Of a DNA stretch of 5,945 nt, positions 1 through 5,403 are shown piece after piece (position 1 is the first letter of the stretch; every line of letters starts with the position of its first letter). Source of the stretch: an uncultured Gammaproteobacteria bacterium (GTDB taxonomy: Bacteria > Pseudomonadota > Gammaproteobacteria > Pseudomonadales > Azotimanducaceae); assembly GCA_913043075.1 (NCBI GenBank), contig CAJWLI010000094.1, positions 1 through 5,945 on the forward strand, given 5' to 3'. The translations under genes and the position numbers were made by a program. The notes below the pieces were generated by a model. It was not told the DNA's origin. It ran no database searches and was given only the letters and a program-made list of their open reading frames with translations.

Positions 1-188
1 TTAAAGAAAACGGGATTTATATGCATCCCCTATTTGGTGAGAGTGGGCGCGAGACTAGTGAGCGTGATTTAATGCTCTATGGAATTAGGGCGGGTTATGG
101 CAGTGTCGGCGCGCGTATTGGAACCTCAGAGGGACTCCCCAACGTTTTTCATCAAGATATGATGGGTTTCTGGGATTTTCTGGTCTGA
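1..188 (+). CDS. C-terminal end of an unrecognised protein (5' truncated)
   Basis: An open frame enters from the left edge (first whole codon at base 3) and ends at TGA 186-188, leaving about 61 residues. The visible protein has a short stretch reading YMHPLFGESGRETSERD, then LMLYGIRAGYGSVGARIG, and ends in DMMGFWDFLV. It is rich in Gly and aromatic residues and reads like the end of a folded soluble domain; there is no obvious transmembrane helix. I do not recognise the family. In the Pseudomonas locus that this window resembles, the gene at this place would be queC, but these residues do not look like the Cys-rich QueC C-terminus. A strong terminator hairpin begins 8 bases after the stop codon (T- and A-tracts included), which supports a real gene end. 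The frame is the only one of the three + frames open across the segment. Coding is likely; function is unknown. Confidence 0.6.
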   Translation, partial: KENGIYMHPLFGESGRETSERDLMLYGIRAGYGSVGARIGTSEGLPNVFHQDMMGFWDFLV

Positions 189-195
189 GCGTGAG

Positions 196-230
196 AAAAA
201 AAGGGGGCTCTGCTAAGAGCCCCATTTTTT
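196..230. terminator. Bidirectional intrinsic terminator between the upstream gene and tRNA-Lys
   Basis: A perfect 7-bp GC-rich stem (GGGGCTC 204-210 with GAGCCCC 217-223) encloses a 6-nt loop. It is followed by T6 at 225-230 on the + strand and, read from the other strand, by T7 (A7 at 196-202 on +). It should therefore stop both the rightward gene ending at 188 and the leftward tRNA transcript. The last T of the + strand tract (230) is also the complement of the terminal A of the encoded CCA, so the hairpin sits directly behind the mature tRNA 3' end. Confidence 0.88.
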
Positions 231-305
231 GGTGGGCCGTCCGCGACTCGAACGCGGGACCAATTGGTTAAAAGCCAACTGCTCTACCAACTGAGCTAAC
301 GGCCC
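230..305 (-). tRNA. tRNA-Lys, anticodon UUU
   Basis: Read on the minus strand, the 76-nt gene folds into a complete cloverleaf. It has a 7-bp acceptor stem (GGGCCGT with ACGGCCC), a D-stem GCTC/GAGC, an anticodon stem GTTGG/CCAAT closing the loop CTTTTAA, a 5-nt variable loop, and a T-stem CCGCG/CGCGG closing TTCGAGT. Loop positions 34-36 are TTT, which reads the lysine codons AAA and AAG. The discriminator is A, and the CCA tail is encoded (230-232 on +). The only imperfection in the anticodon stem is a G-T pair at 27:43. A minus-strand promoter candidate lies just upstream, and the bidirectional hairpin just downstream gives a very short 3' trailer. Confidence 0.97.
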
Positions 306-319
306 TAAAGACGGCGCCA

Positions 320-347
320 ATGATACCTCTTCCATTTTAAAAAACAA
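320..347 (-). promoter_or_regulatory. Candidate sigma70 promoter for tRNA-Lys
   Basis: On the minus strand TATCAT (320-325 on +) matches the -10 consensus at five of six positions. A poor -35, TTGTTT (342-347), lies 16 bp upstream. The bases after the -10 read TGGCGCCGTC, a GC-rich discriminator of the kind known for stringently controlled stable-RNA promoters. Transcription would begin around 313, giving a 5' leader of roughly 8 nt before the mature tRNA. The weak -35 keeps confidence moderate. Confidence 0.45.
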
Positions 348-453
348 GAAACATGTTGGGAAAGTCTTTGTTGCATTCAAGAGAGAGTCATATTCGACGA
401 TGGATCAAAGATTTTTAGATAAATCCGTTACGTAATCAATTGGGAGTGAATTC

Positions 454-482
454 TTCACATGTTTACTGTATATCTCTATTGT
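454..482 (+). promoter_or_regulatory. Candidate sigma70 promoter for nadA
   Basis: TTCACA at 454-459 (five of six matches to TTGACA) is separated by exactly 17 bp from TATTGT at 477-482 (four of six matches to TATAAT). Initiation would fall near 489, giving a leader of about 60 nt before the nadA ATG. The remainder of the 306-547 intergenic region shows no clear operator, riboswitch or other gene. The call rests on motif matching only. Confidence 0.4.
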
Positions 483-547
483 AGGAAGACAAGGGTCAAT
501 GGATGTGAAAGGCATGAGACAATTTTTAACTTTGGAAATTACAGTAA

Positions 548-1558
548 ATGGCTAAGTTGGATTTCGAGGTGCCGCTTCACCAAAGCCACGTGATGGGTGA
601 TGAAGAAATTCGTGCCCATAAAAAGCGTATTTTAAGGTTGTTAAAAAAGCACAATGCCTCGATCGTCGCTCATTATTATACTGATGACGCGATTCAAGAG
701 CTCGCGGAGGAGTCAGGGGGGGTCGTATCTGACTCTTTGGAGATGGCCAGGTTTGGAGCGCGCTCTGATGCGACAACATTAATCGTTGCTGGCGTAAAGT
801 TTATGGGAGAAACAGCGAAAATATTGAGCCCGGAAAAACGCATACTGATGCCTACTCTTGAGGCTACTTGCTCTCTAGATCTTGGCTGCCCTCCAAATTC
901 TTTTAAAAGGTTTTGTGAAGGTTTCCCAGATCATACTGTGGTGGTTTACGCGAATACGTCTGCAGAAGTCAAAGCAATGGCGGACTGGGTGGTGACCTCC
1001 AGCATTGGATTGAAAGTCGTCGAGTTTCTTATGGAAGGGGGGAAGCCCATTATATGGGCACCAGACAAATTTCTGGGCTCTTATATCAATAAGCAGACAG
1101 GTGCAAATATGCGCCTATGGAACGGCTCGTGTGTTGTTCATGAAGAGTTCAAAGCCAATGGCCTCAAAGCAATCAAAAGCGTTCACCCGGATGCAGCCGT
1201 TTTAGTTCACCCAGAATCTCCTCCCGGGGTGATTGAGTTGGCGGACGTTGTGGGATCTACTACACAGATTATTCGAGCTGCTGTCGATCTTCCGAATACA
1301 AAATTTATCGTAGCTACAGATACCGGTATCTTTCACAAGATGCGCTCTTTAGCGCCTGGGAAAACTTTTATAGAAGCGCCCACCGGCGGGAACGGAGCTA
1401 CATGCAGGAGCTGTGCTCATTGCCCATGGATGGGAATGAATACTCTCGCAAACCTTGAAAATACGTTGTTGCAAGGCTTAAATGAAATCAATGTCCAAGA
1501 AGAGATAAGGAAAAAAGCAATGGTTCCCCTGCAAAGAATGTTGGACTTTCAAGCGTAA
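548..1558 (+). CDS. nadA: Quinolinate synthase (NadA, [4Fe-4S] enzyme)
   Basis: NadA condenses iminoaspartate (from NadB) with dihydroxyacetone phosphate to give quinolinate, the precursor of NAD; it acts in the cytoplasm. The 336-residue protein is full length for the long proteobacterial form. The three cluster ligands are present as C108, C195 and C292, matching E. coli C113, C200 and C297 with a constant offset of five. C286 and C289 complete the CxxCxxC motif in ATCRSCAHCPWMGMN. Other family signatures are AHYYTDD (42-44 HYY), SDSLEMARFGA, AGVKFMGETAKILSPEK, VYANTSAEVKA (Y134, N136), WAPDKFLG, HPESP (H221, E223) and GST (S237, T238). The ATG at 548 is preceded by an in-frame TAA at 545-547, so no longer start is possible. 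The Shine-Dalgarno is weak (GGAAA at 534-538). It is transcribed alone and converges on the M48 peptidase gene. A small out-of-frame ORF overlaps the start (see findings). Confidence 0.97.
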   Translation: MAKLDFEVPLHQSHVMGDEEIRAHKKRILRLLKKHNASIVAHYYTDDAIQELAEESGGVVSDSLEMARFGARSDATTLIVAGVKFMGETAKILSPEKRILMPTLEATCSLDLGCPPNSFKRFCEGFPDHTVVVYANTSAEVKAMADWVVTSSIGLKVVEFLMEGGKPIIWAPDKFLGSYINKQTGANMRLWNGSCVVHEEFKANGLKAIKSVHPDAAVLVHPESPPGVIELADVVGSTTQIIRAAVDLPNTKFIVATDTGIFHKMRSLAPGKTFIEAPTGGNGATCRSCAHCPWMGMNTLANLENTLLQGLNEINVQEEIRKKAMVPLQRMLDFQA

Positions 1559-1577
1559 AACACCACCAGACTAAGAA

Positions 1578-1599
1578 GAAAAAAATCCATAGTTTTTTC
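1578..1599. terminator. Weak A/T-rich hairpin between convergent genes
   Basis: The 67-bp convergent spacer (1559-1625) contains a 7-bp stem, GAAAAAA (1578-1584) with TTTTTTC (1593-1599), around an 8-nt loop. A second 5-bp stem, ATAGG/CCTAT (1606-1610 with 1614-1618), lies downstream. Poly-A and poly-T arms let the first hairpin expose a U-tract in either direction, so it could end both nadA and bepA transcripts. It lacks the GC-rich stem of a classical terminator, so the two mRNAs may instead overlap at their 3' ends. Confidence 0.3.
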
Positions 1600-1625
1600 C
1601 TCGACATAGGTTTCCTATCAGGACG

Positions 1626-3056
1626 TTACCTAGAATTCTTTAGTTTAATTATATCTTTCATATCTTGACGTATTCTCGCTGAAGCCTGGAAGTCGTTTGT
1701 GACTAATGGCAGAGCATAGCTGAGCTGTTTTATCGCTTGCTCGAAGTTTCCTTTAAGTGAAAAGAACTTCGCACGTGCCTCGTGGAGCGCCGGTATATTC
1801 CTCGCTAGTCCGTAAGATTCTGCGAGCAAGTACCAGACGAAGAGGTCGCCGGGGCGAGTTGTACTCAGTGGCTGAAGCTCTTCGACGGCTAATTTTGGCT
1901 TTCCGGCCGCTAGAAGAATTTCTGCATATTTTACGGTTAGAGGATAATTCCCTGGAGACGTTTCAAGTGCTTGCGCGAGAGTTTTTTGGGACATCTCTAG
2001 TTCATTCAAACTTTCATAAATCTCAGCTTCAGCAATTCGAAAATTTATGTTCAACGGATATTTCTTGATTAGCTCTCTTAATATGGATAACGCTTCTGTG
2101 TTTTGGTTTTCTTTTGTGTTTACAAGAACCAACCCATATTTCCCGGCTATTTCTATTTCGTGAACAGAGGAGTTTGAAAGAATCTCGAAACGTGTCAACT
2201 CGTCAGATCTGTCAATCGCTGTTATAGCTCTGACGCGACTCCTCATTAACTGATAATTTAGACGAAGAGAGGGCTTTTCCTCCGGGTATTTCATTGCTTG
2301 ATTGTAGGAGTCAGCGATACGAGATTTAGTGACTGGATGAGTTCTAAGGAACTCGGGAACCTTATTTAAACCCATATACCTACTTGATCTCTGAAGTCTT
2401 TCAAACATAAGAGCCATAGCTTTTGGATCCATTCCTGCGAGGGCTAGTGTTTCGATACCCACCCTGTCGGCTTCTGCTTCTCGATCTCGAGAATAACGAA
2501 GGGTTTTACTCTGCGCTAATCCCTGCGTGCTCGTTATGGCTGCCATTGCCGCATCCCCACTCGCTGTGGCTGCCAGAATAATACTTGCCAGGAAACCCGC
2601 TAAGCTTATAACTGAGTTTTTTTTGCTTTCATCTAGTCTTCTTGCGAAGTGGCGCTGACTTAAATGAGCAAGTTCATGCGAGAGAATTGCTGATAATTCG
2701 TGTTCTGTTTCTCCGTATAGGAACAAACCATGGTGCAATCCTATAATTCCCCCTGGTGCTGCAAAAGCATTGATGTTTTGGTTTTTTATTAGAACTAAAT
2801 CTATCCTTTTGTCGTCTAGTTCGCTGTGAACTGCCAAGCGGTAGATCAGGTGCTCTAAATAGTCTTGCAGTATTGGATCATCTAAAATGGGCGCTTGAGC
2901 CCTAAGTGACCTGAGAAATTTTTGGCCTAATTTTCTCTCTTTTTCAATAGATATTGTCCCTGACAGCCTATCTCCGAATGTAGGCAATTCAGACGGGTTA
3001 CCTCTAATAGATGATGAGAAAATTATAAATAAAAAAAAGAAGAATATTTTTGCCAT
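1626..3056 (-). CDS. bepA: Periplasmic M48 metalloprotease/chaperone with TPR domain, BepA (YfgC) family
   Basis: BepA-type proteins act in the periplasm, where they help LptD assembly at the BAM complex and degrade stalled or misfolded outer-membrane proteins. This 476-residue protein is close to the E. coli length of 487 (from memory). It opens with a signal peptide: Lys3, then a hydrophobic Phe/Ile-rich core, with likely cleavage near residue 19. The M48 domain follows, with the conserved INAFAAPGG loop (95-103) and the zinc motif HELAH (H127, E128, H131). The Glu ligand is in the EADRVG segment (E195). H240 in RTHPVTKSR lines up with the His of E. coli BepA that occupies the active site in the resting state. 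A hydrophobic stretch at about 149-175 lies between the motif and the Glu ligand, as in the family. Residues about 305-460 form TPR-like helical pairs that would dock to BAM or clients. It is divergent from tusA and convergent with nadA. No Shine-Dalgarno is visible before the ATG. The orthology call is strong; the exact symbol is by family. Confidence 0.92.
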   Translation of the reverse strand: MAKIFFFFLFIIFSSSIRGNPSELPTFGDRLSGTISIEKERKLGQKFLRSLRAQAPILDDPILQDYLEHLIYRLAVHSELDDKRIDLVLIKNQNINAFAAPGGIIGLHHGLFLYGETEHELSAILSHELAHLSQRHFARRLDESKKNSVISLAGFLASIILAATASGDAAMAAITSTQGLAQSKTLRYSRDREAEADRVGIETLALAGMDPKAMALMFERLQRSSRYMGLNKVPEFLRTHPVTKSRIADSYNQAMKYPEEKPSLRLNYQLMRSRVRAITAIDRSDELTRFEILSNSSVHEIEIAGKYGLVLVNTKENQNTEALSILRELIKKYPLNINFRIAEAEIYESLNELEMSQKTLAQALETSPGNYPLTVKYAEILLAAGKPKLAVEELQPLSTTRPGDLFVWYLLAESYGLARNIPALHEARAKFFSLKGNFEQAIKQLSYALPLVTNDFQASARIRQDMKDIIKLKNSR

Positions 3057-3065
3057 AATAAAGCT

Positions 3066-3071
3066 ATTGTA
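3066..3071 (-). promoter_or_regulatory. Candidate -10 element for bepA
   Basis: On the minus strand TACAAT matches the -10 consensus at five of six positions and ends 9 bp before the bepA ATG. It would start transcription within a few bases of the start codon. No good -35 lies at the right distance (TGAAAA, complement of 3089-3094, matches at only three of six). An alternative -10, TAGAAT (complement of 3094-3099), would leave a leader of about 30 nt. The 90-bp spacer must also hold the promoter of tusA, for which I see no clear match. Confidence 0.3.
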
Positions 3072-3135
3072 CTATGCACAACGATTATTTTTCATTCTAC
3101 GTCGTTCTAACAAATCTATTGCAAGCAGTTCAGAC

Positions 3136-3142
3136 AGGAGGA
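3136..3142 (+). promoter_or_regulatory. Consensus ribosome binding site fixing the TTG start of tusA
   Basis: AGGAGGA is a full anti-Shine-Dalgarno match placed 4 nt before TTG 3147-3149. No ATG or GTG codon lies at usable spacing in this frame, and the frame from TTG runs into a canonical TusA N-terminus, so this site decides the start. It is much stronger than the sites before nadA, bepA, dapA and the MBL gene in the same window. Confidence 0.8.
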
Positions 3143-3146
3143 TTAA

Positions 3147-3371
3147 TTGATTGATAAAAAAGTGGACGCAAGAGGGCTTAGCTGCCCGCTCCCATTGCTG
3201 AAAGCTAAGCAGGCTTTGAACTCGGTTGATCAAGGCTCGGTCGTGGAAGTGGTAAGCGACGACCCCTCCTCTGAGCGAGATTTCAATGTCTTCTCGAAAC
3301 AGAGCGGTAATGAGTTATTATTAGTACAAAACCTAGATAATGTATTCACTTTTCGGATCAAGAAAGCTTGA
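3147..3371 (+). CDS. tusA: TusA/SirA-family sulfurtransferase (persulfide carrier)
   Basis: TusA-family proteins are small cytoplasmic carriers that accept sulfur on one Cys as a persulfide and pass it to partners for tRNA thiolation, molybdenum cofactor maturation and related jobs. The protein is 74 residues, a typical length. It carries the diagnostic N-terminal motif ARGLSCPLPLLKAKQAL with the catalytic C13 in the CPxP signature (C13, P14, P16). The usual later segments follow: a beta strand VVEVVSDDP (33-40) and a helix with DFNVFSKQSG (45-54). Translation starts at TTG behind a consensus Shine-Dalgarno. The paralogue subtype (TusA proper, YeeD or YedF type) cannot be fixed from sequence alone. 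In the similar Pseudomonas locus the equivalent is PA1006, described in connection with molybdenum cofactor and nitrate metabolism. It heads the rightward gene run, with 67 nt before dapA. Confidence 0.9.
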   Translation: MIDKKVDARGLSCPLPLLKAKQALNSVDQGSVVEVVSDDPSSERDFNVFSKQSGNELLLVQNLDNVFTFRIKKA

Positions 3372-3438
3372 GTAAGCTTGTAAACTCCAGAGGTCGCAGT
3401 AAGATGAGACTCCGTAAGTCCTTTAAGAAATACAATTC

Positions 3439-4308
3439 ATGTTGAGCGGAAGCGCGGTGGCGCTGGTCACCCCAATGAAGAGCGATGGTGAAATTGATTG
3501 GGTTCGATTTGGAGATCTTATCGAATGGCAAATCGATCAGGGTACTGAAGCTATAATCCCAGTTGGAACGACTGGAGAATCCGCGACCGTCTCGATGAAG
3601 GAACACTTTTCCTTGGTTAAAAGCGCAGTAGAGGCTGCAGCGGGAAGAGTTCCCGTAATAGCTGGGACCGGTGCAAACTCAACTTCTGAGGCGATAGAGT
3701 TAACCAAGGCCGCTAAAAATTCGAGAGCGGACGCATGCTTGTTGGTCACTCCTTACTATAATAAACCAACACAAAGGGGGCTTTTCCAACATTTTTCAGA
3801 GATTGCCAGAAGCGTTGAGCTTCCCCAAATACTCTATAACGTTCCTAGCAGGACAGGTTGCGATTTGCTACCAGAGACAATAGCTCACCTAAACGAATCG
3901 GATTTGGTGATTGGAATCAAAGAAGCTACTGGCGATCTAGAAAGAGCAAAGGCGATTATGAGTACTAGTGATATCAAGGTGTATTCTGGTGACGACGAAA
4001 CATCCTGCGACTTAATGCTTATGGGTGGGAGCGGCACAATAAGCGTTACAGCTAACGTAGCCCCGATGAGAGTGGCAAAGATGTCTGAAGCAGCATTGTC
4101 TGGAAATTTCGAGCTAGCAAAGAATTTAGACTCAGAATTGAGGGGTTTGCATAGAGATCTTTTTCTTGAATCTAATCCTATTCCCGTAAAATGGGCGTTG
4201 TATGAAATGGGAAAGATCGAAAACGGGATTCGTCTTCCCATGACGGAGCTAGCTCCTGAACATCACCATTTGTTACGAGAATCGCTGTTACAGGCGGGAG
4301 CGATTTAA
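3439..4308 (+). CDS. dapA: 4-hydroxy-tetrahydrodipicolinate synthase (DapA)
   Basis: DapA condenses pyruvate with aspartate 4-semialdehyde, the committed step to meso-diaminopimelate (peptidoglycan) and lysine, in the cytoplasm. The 289-residue TIM-barrel protein aligns with E. coli DapA without a numbering shift at every key site: T44 and T45 in GTTGES, Y107 in TPYYNKP, Y133 in LYNVPSRTG, R138, and the Schiff-base lysine K161 in GIKEATG. Lysine feedback-site residues A49, H56, N80, E84 and Y106 are present, but position 53, His in E. coli, is Met (see findings). An in-frame TAA at 3424-3426 bounds the start. ATG 3439 gives the usual N-terminus LSGSAVALVTPM, with TTG 3442 a less likely alternative. 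The ribosome site is weak. It follows tusA by 67 nt and overlaps bamC by one base (TAATG), the familiar dapA-bamC pairing of gammaproteobacteria. Confidence 0.97.
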   Translation: MLSGSAVALVTPMKSDGEIDWVRFGDLIEWQIDQGTEAIIPVGTTGESATVSMKEHFSLVKSAVEAAAGRVPVIAGTGANSTSEAIELTKAAKNSRADACLLVTPYYNKPTQRGLFQHFSEIARSVELPQILYNVPSRTGCDLLPETIAHLNESDLVIGIKEATGDLERAKAIMSTSDIKVYSGDDETSCDLMLMGGSGTISVTANVAPMRVAKMSEAALSGNFELAKNLDSELRGLHRDLFLESNPIPVKWALYEMGKIENGIRLPMTELAPEHHHLLRESLLQAGAI

Positions 4309-5399
4309 TGAGAAAAACAACTTTGATTTTTGTCCTTTTGTTTTTAAGCAGCTGCGGTTCCCTTGGCTGGTTAGGAAAAAGTGATGCACAAAAAAAACTC
4401 GAGGAAGGAACTTCAAAACCAACAAAAATCCCGAGCGAATTAGACGCGCCAATCTTCAATGATCCTATGGCGATCCCAGATATTCAGGATTTTCGAGGTT
4501 TGTCGGGGTCGGAAATTGAACTGGGTCTTCCAGATCCGCTCGCAACAAATTTCGGAGTAGAACAAATCTTAATTAGAAGGTTAGGAGATAATCGTTGGGT
4601 TTTTGTTGATCTTCCGGTTGCCACAGTCTGGCCGAGAGTTCTTATTTTTTTTGAGGAAAAGAATTTTCCCTTAACTTCAGTTGAGGTTAGCGGGGGCCGA
4701 ATAGAGACTGACTGGGTTGTTGGGTCGAGTGGAGATGCGGAAAATATTTTTGAGAGTCTAGGTAATCTCAATAGAGACGAAATCCAAGATTCGCTCTATG
4801 AATATTCTTTTAATGTGCTTGTTGAGGCTGGTGTTCGATCCGGAAGTACAGAATTATACGTGGAAGAAAGAAATAGATTACGCAATGATGAAAACCTGAG
4901 TCCCCCTTGGGACGGAGTATCAGATGATCCAGCGCTTGAGTCCAAGATGCTAAGCGCTCTCGCTTACTATATCGGAGAAAGGATTGCCGAAGGGCCAAGT
5001 ATTTCGTTAGCTGCTGCGACAAGGCAGGCCAGTAAAGTGGAGACGATTTCTGGAGAGTCTGGGACGGTCCTTAAGTACCGTCTCGATTTCGATAGAACCT
5101 GGGCGACCATTGGTCGGGCTCTCGAAGATGCTGAGGTAGAAGTTGTAGATCTTGACCGTTCTGCAGGCGTTTACTATGTAAACTACTCATCCCTCGCAAA
5201 CTCAAAAAGCGGTTTTCTGAAAAGAATATTCAATTCTGGAGAAGAAAAAAAAGAGGGGAGGCCTTTTCTAGTAACAGTTACCTCTCAGTCCGGTCAAATA
5301 ATTGTCAATGCTGCGCCGTCTGGCGAGTCTTCGCCTGGTCCAGAGGACTTAGTGCTAAGGGAGCGTTTGATCAAGATAATAAAAGAGTATTCAACATAG
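4308..5399 (+). CDS. bamC: Outer-membrane assembly lipoprotein BamC (NlpB/DapX)
   Basis: BamC is a lipoprotein subunit of the BAM complex that inserts beta-barrel proteins into the outer membrane. The 363-residue product starts with a lipoprotein signal: RK, then a hydrophobic core, ending in the lipobox LSSC with C16 as the lipidated residue. A flexible segment follows, containing IPSELDAPIFNDPMAIPDI (41-59), typical of the unstructured N-terminal stretch that binds BamD. Two helix-grip domains follow at about 85-225 (with RWVFVDLPVATVWPRV and ETDWV) and about 250-363 (with RLDFDRTWATIGRALEDAEVEVVDLDRSAGVYYVNY). The family is poorly conserved, so identity rests on the lipobox, the two-domain pattern and the position after dapA, all of which agree. 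It is slightly longer than E. coli BamC (344, from memory). A GGAG site at 4297-4300 inside dapA sits 7 nt before the ATG, and the TAATG overlap suggests translational coupling. Confidence 0.9.
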   Translation: MRKTTLIFVLLFLSSCGSLGWLGKSDAQKKLEEGTSKPTKIPSELDAPIFNDPMAIPDIQDFRGLSGSEIELGLPDPLATNFGVEQILIRRLGDNRWVFVDLPVATVWPRVLIFFEEKNFPLTSVEVSGGRIETDWVVGSSGDAENIFESLGNLNRDEIQDSLYEYSFNVLVEAGVRSGSTELYVEERNRLRNDENLSPPWDGVSDDPALESKMLSALAYYIGERIAEGPSISLAAATRQASKVETISGESGTVLKYRLDFDRTWATIGRALEDAEVEVVDLDRSAGVYYVNYSSLANSKSGFLKRIFNSGEEKKEGRPFLVTVTSQSGQIIVNAAPSGESSPGPEDLVLRERLIKIIKEYST

Positions 5400-5403
5400 A
5401 CTT

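Noticed and set aside
230..305. tRNA-Lys 3' end as an integration (att) site
   Set aside because: No integrase, no repeated copy of the tRNA 3' end and no mobile-element gene is present in the window. A terminator follows directly.
351..463. ACATGTT repeated at 351-357 and 457-463 as paired operator sites
   Set aside because: The repeat is only 7 bp, the copies are about 100 bp apart, the flanks differ, and one copy falls inside the proposed nadA promoter spacer. It is not distinguishable from chance.
1757..2068. 103-codon open frame on the + strand inside the bepA gene
   Set aside because: It lies wholly antisense to the well-supported TPR part of bepA, has an Arg-rich low-complexity composition with no recognisable motif, and no ribosome site fits it. 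It is best explained as a shadow of the coding frame.
3364..3379. AAGCTT-GAGT-AAGCTT hairpin at the end of tusA as a terminator
   Set aside because: The stem is only 6 bp, covers the tusA stop codon, and has no T-tract after it. It is a chance pair of HindIII-type palindromes (also a 7-bp direct repeat).
3431..3436. TACAAT just before dapA as a -10 promoter element
   Set aside because: It is 2 nt from the dapA ATG, so transcription would begin inside the gene, and there is no -35 at proper spacing.
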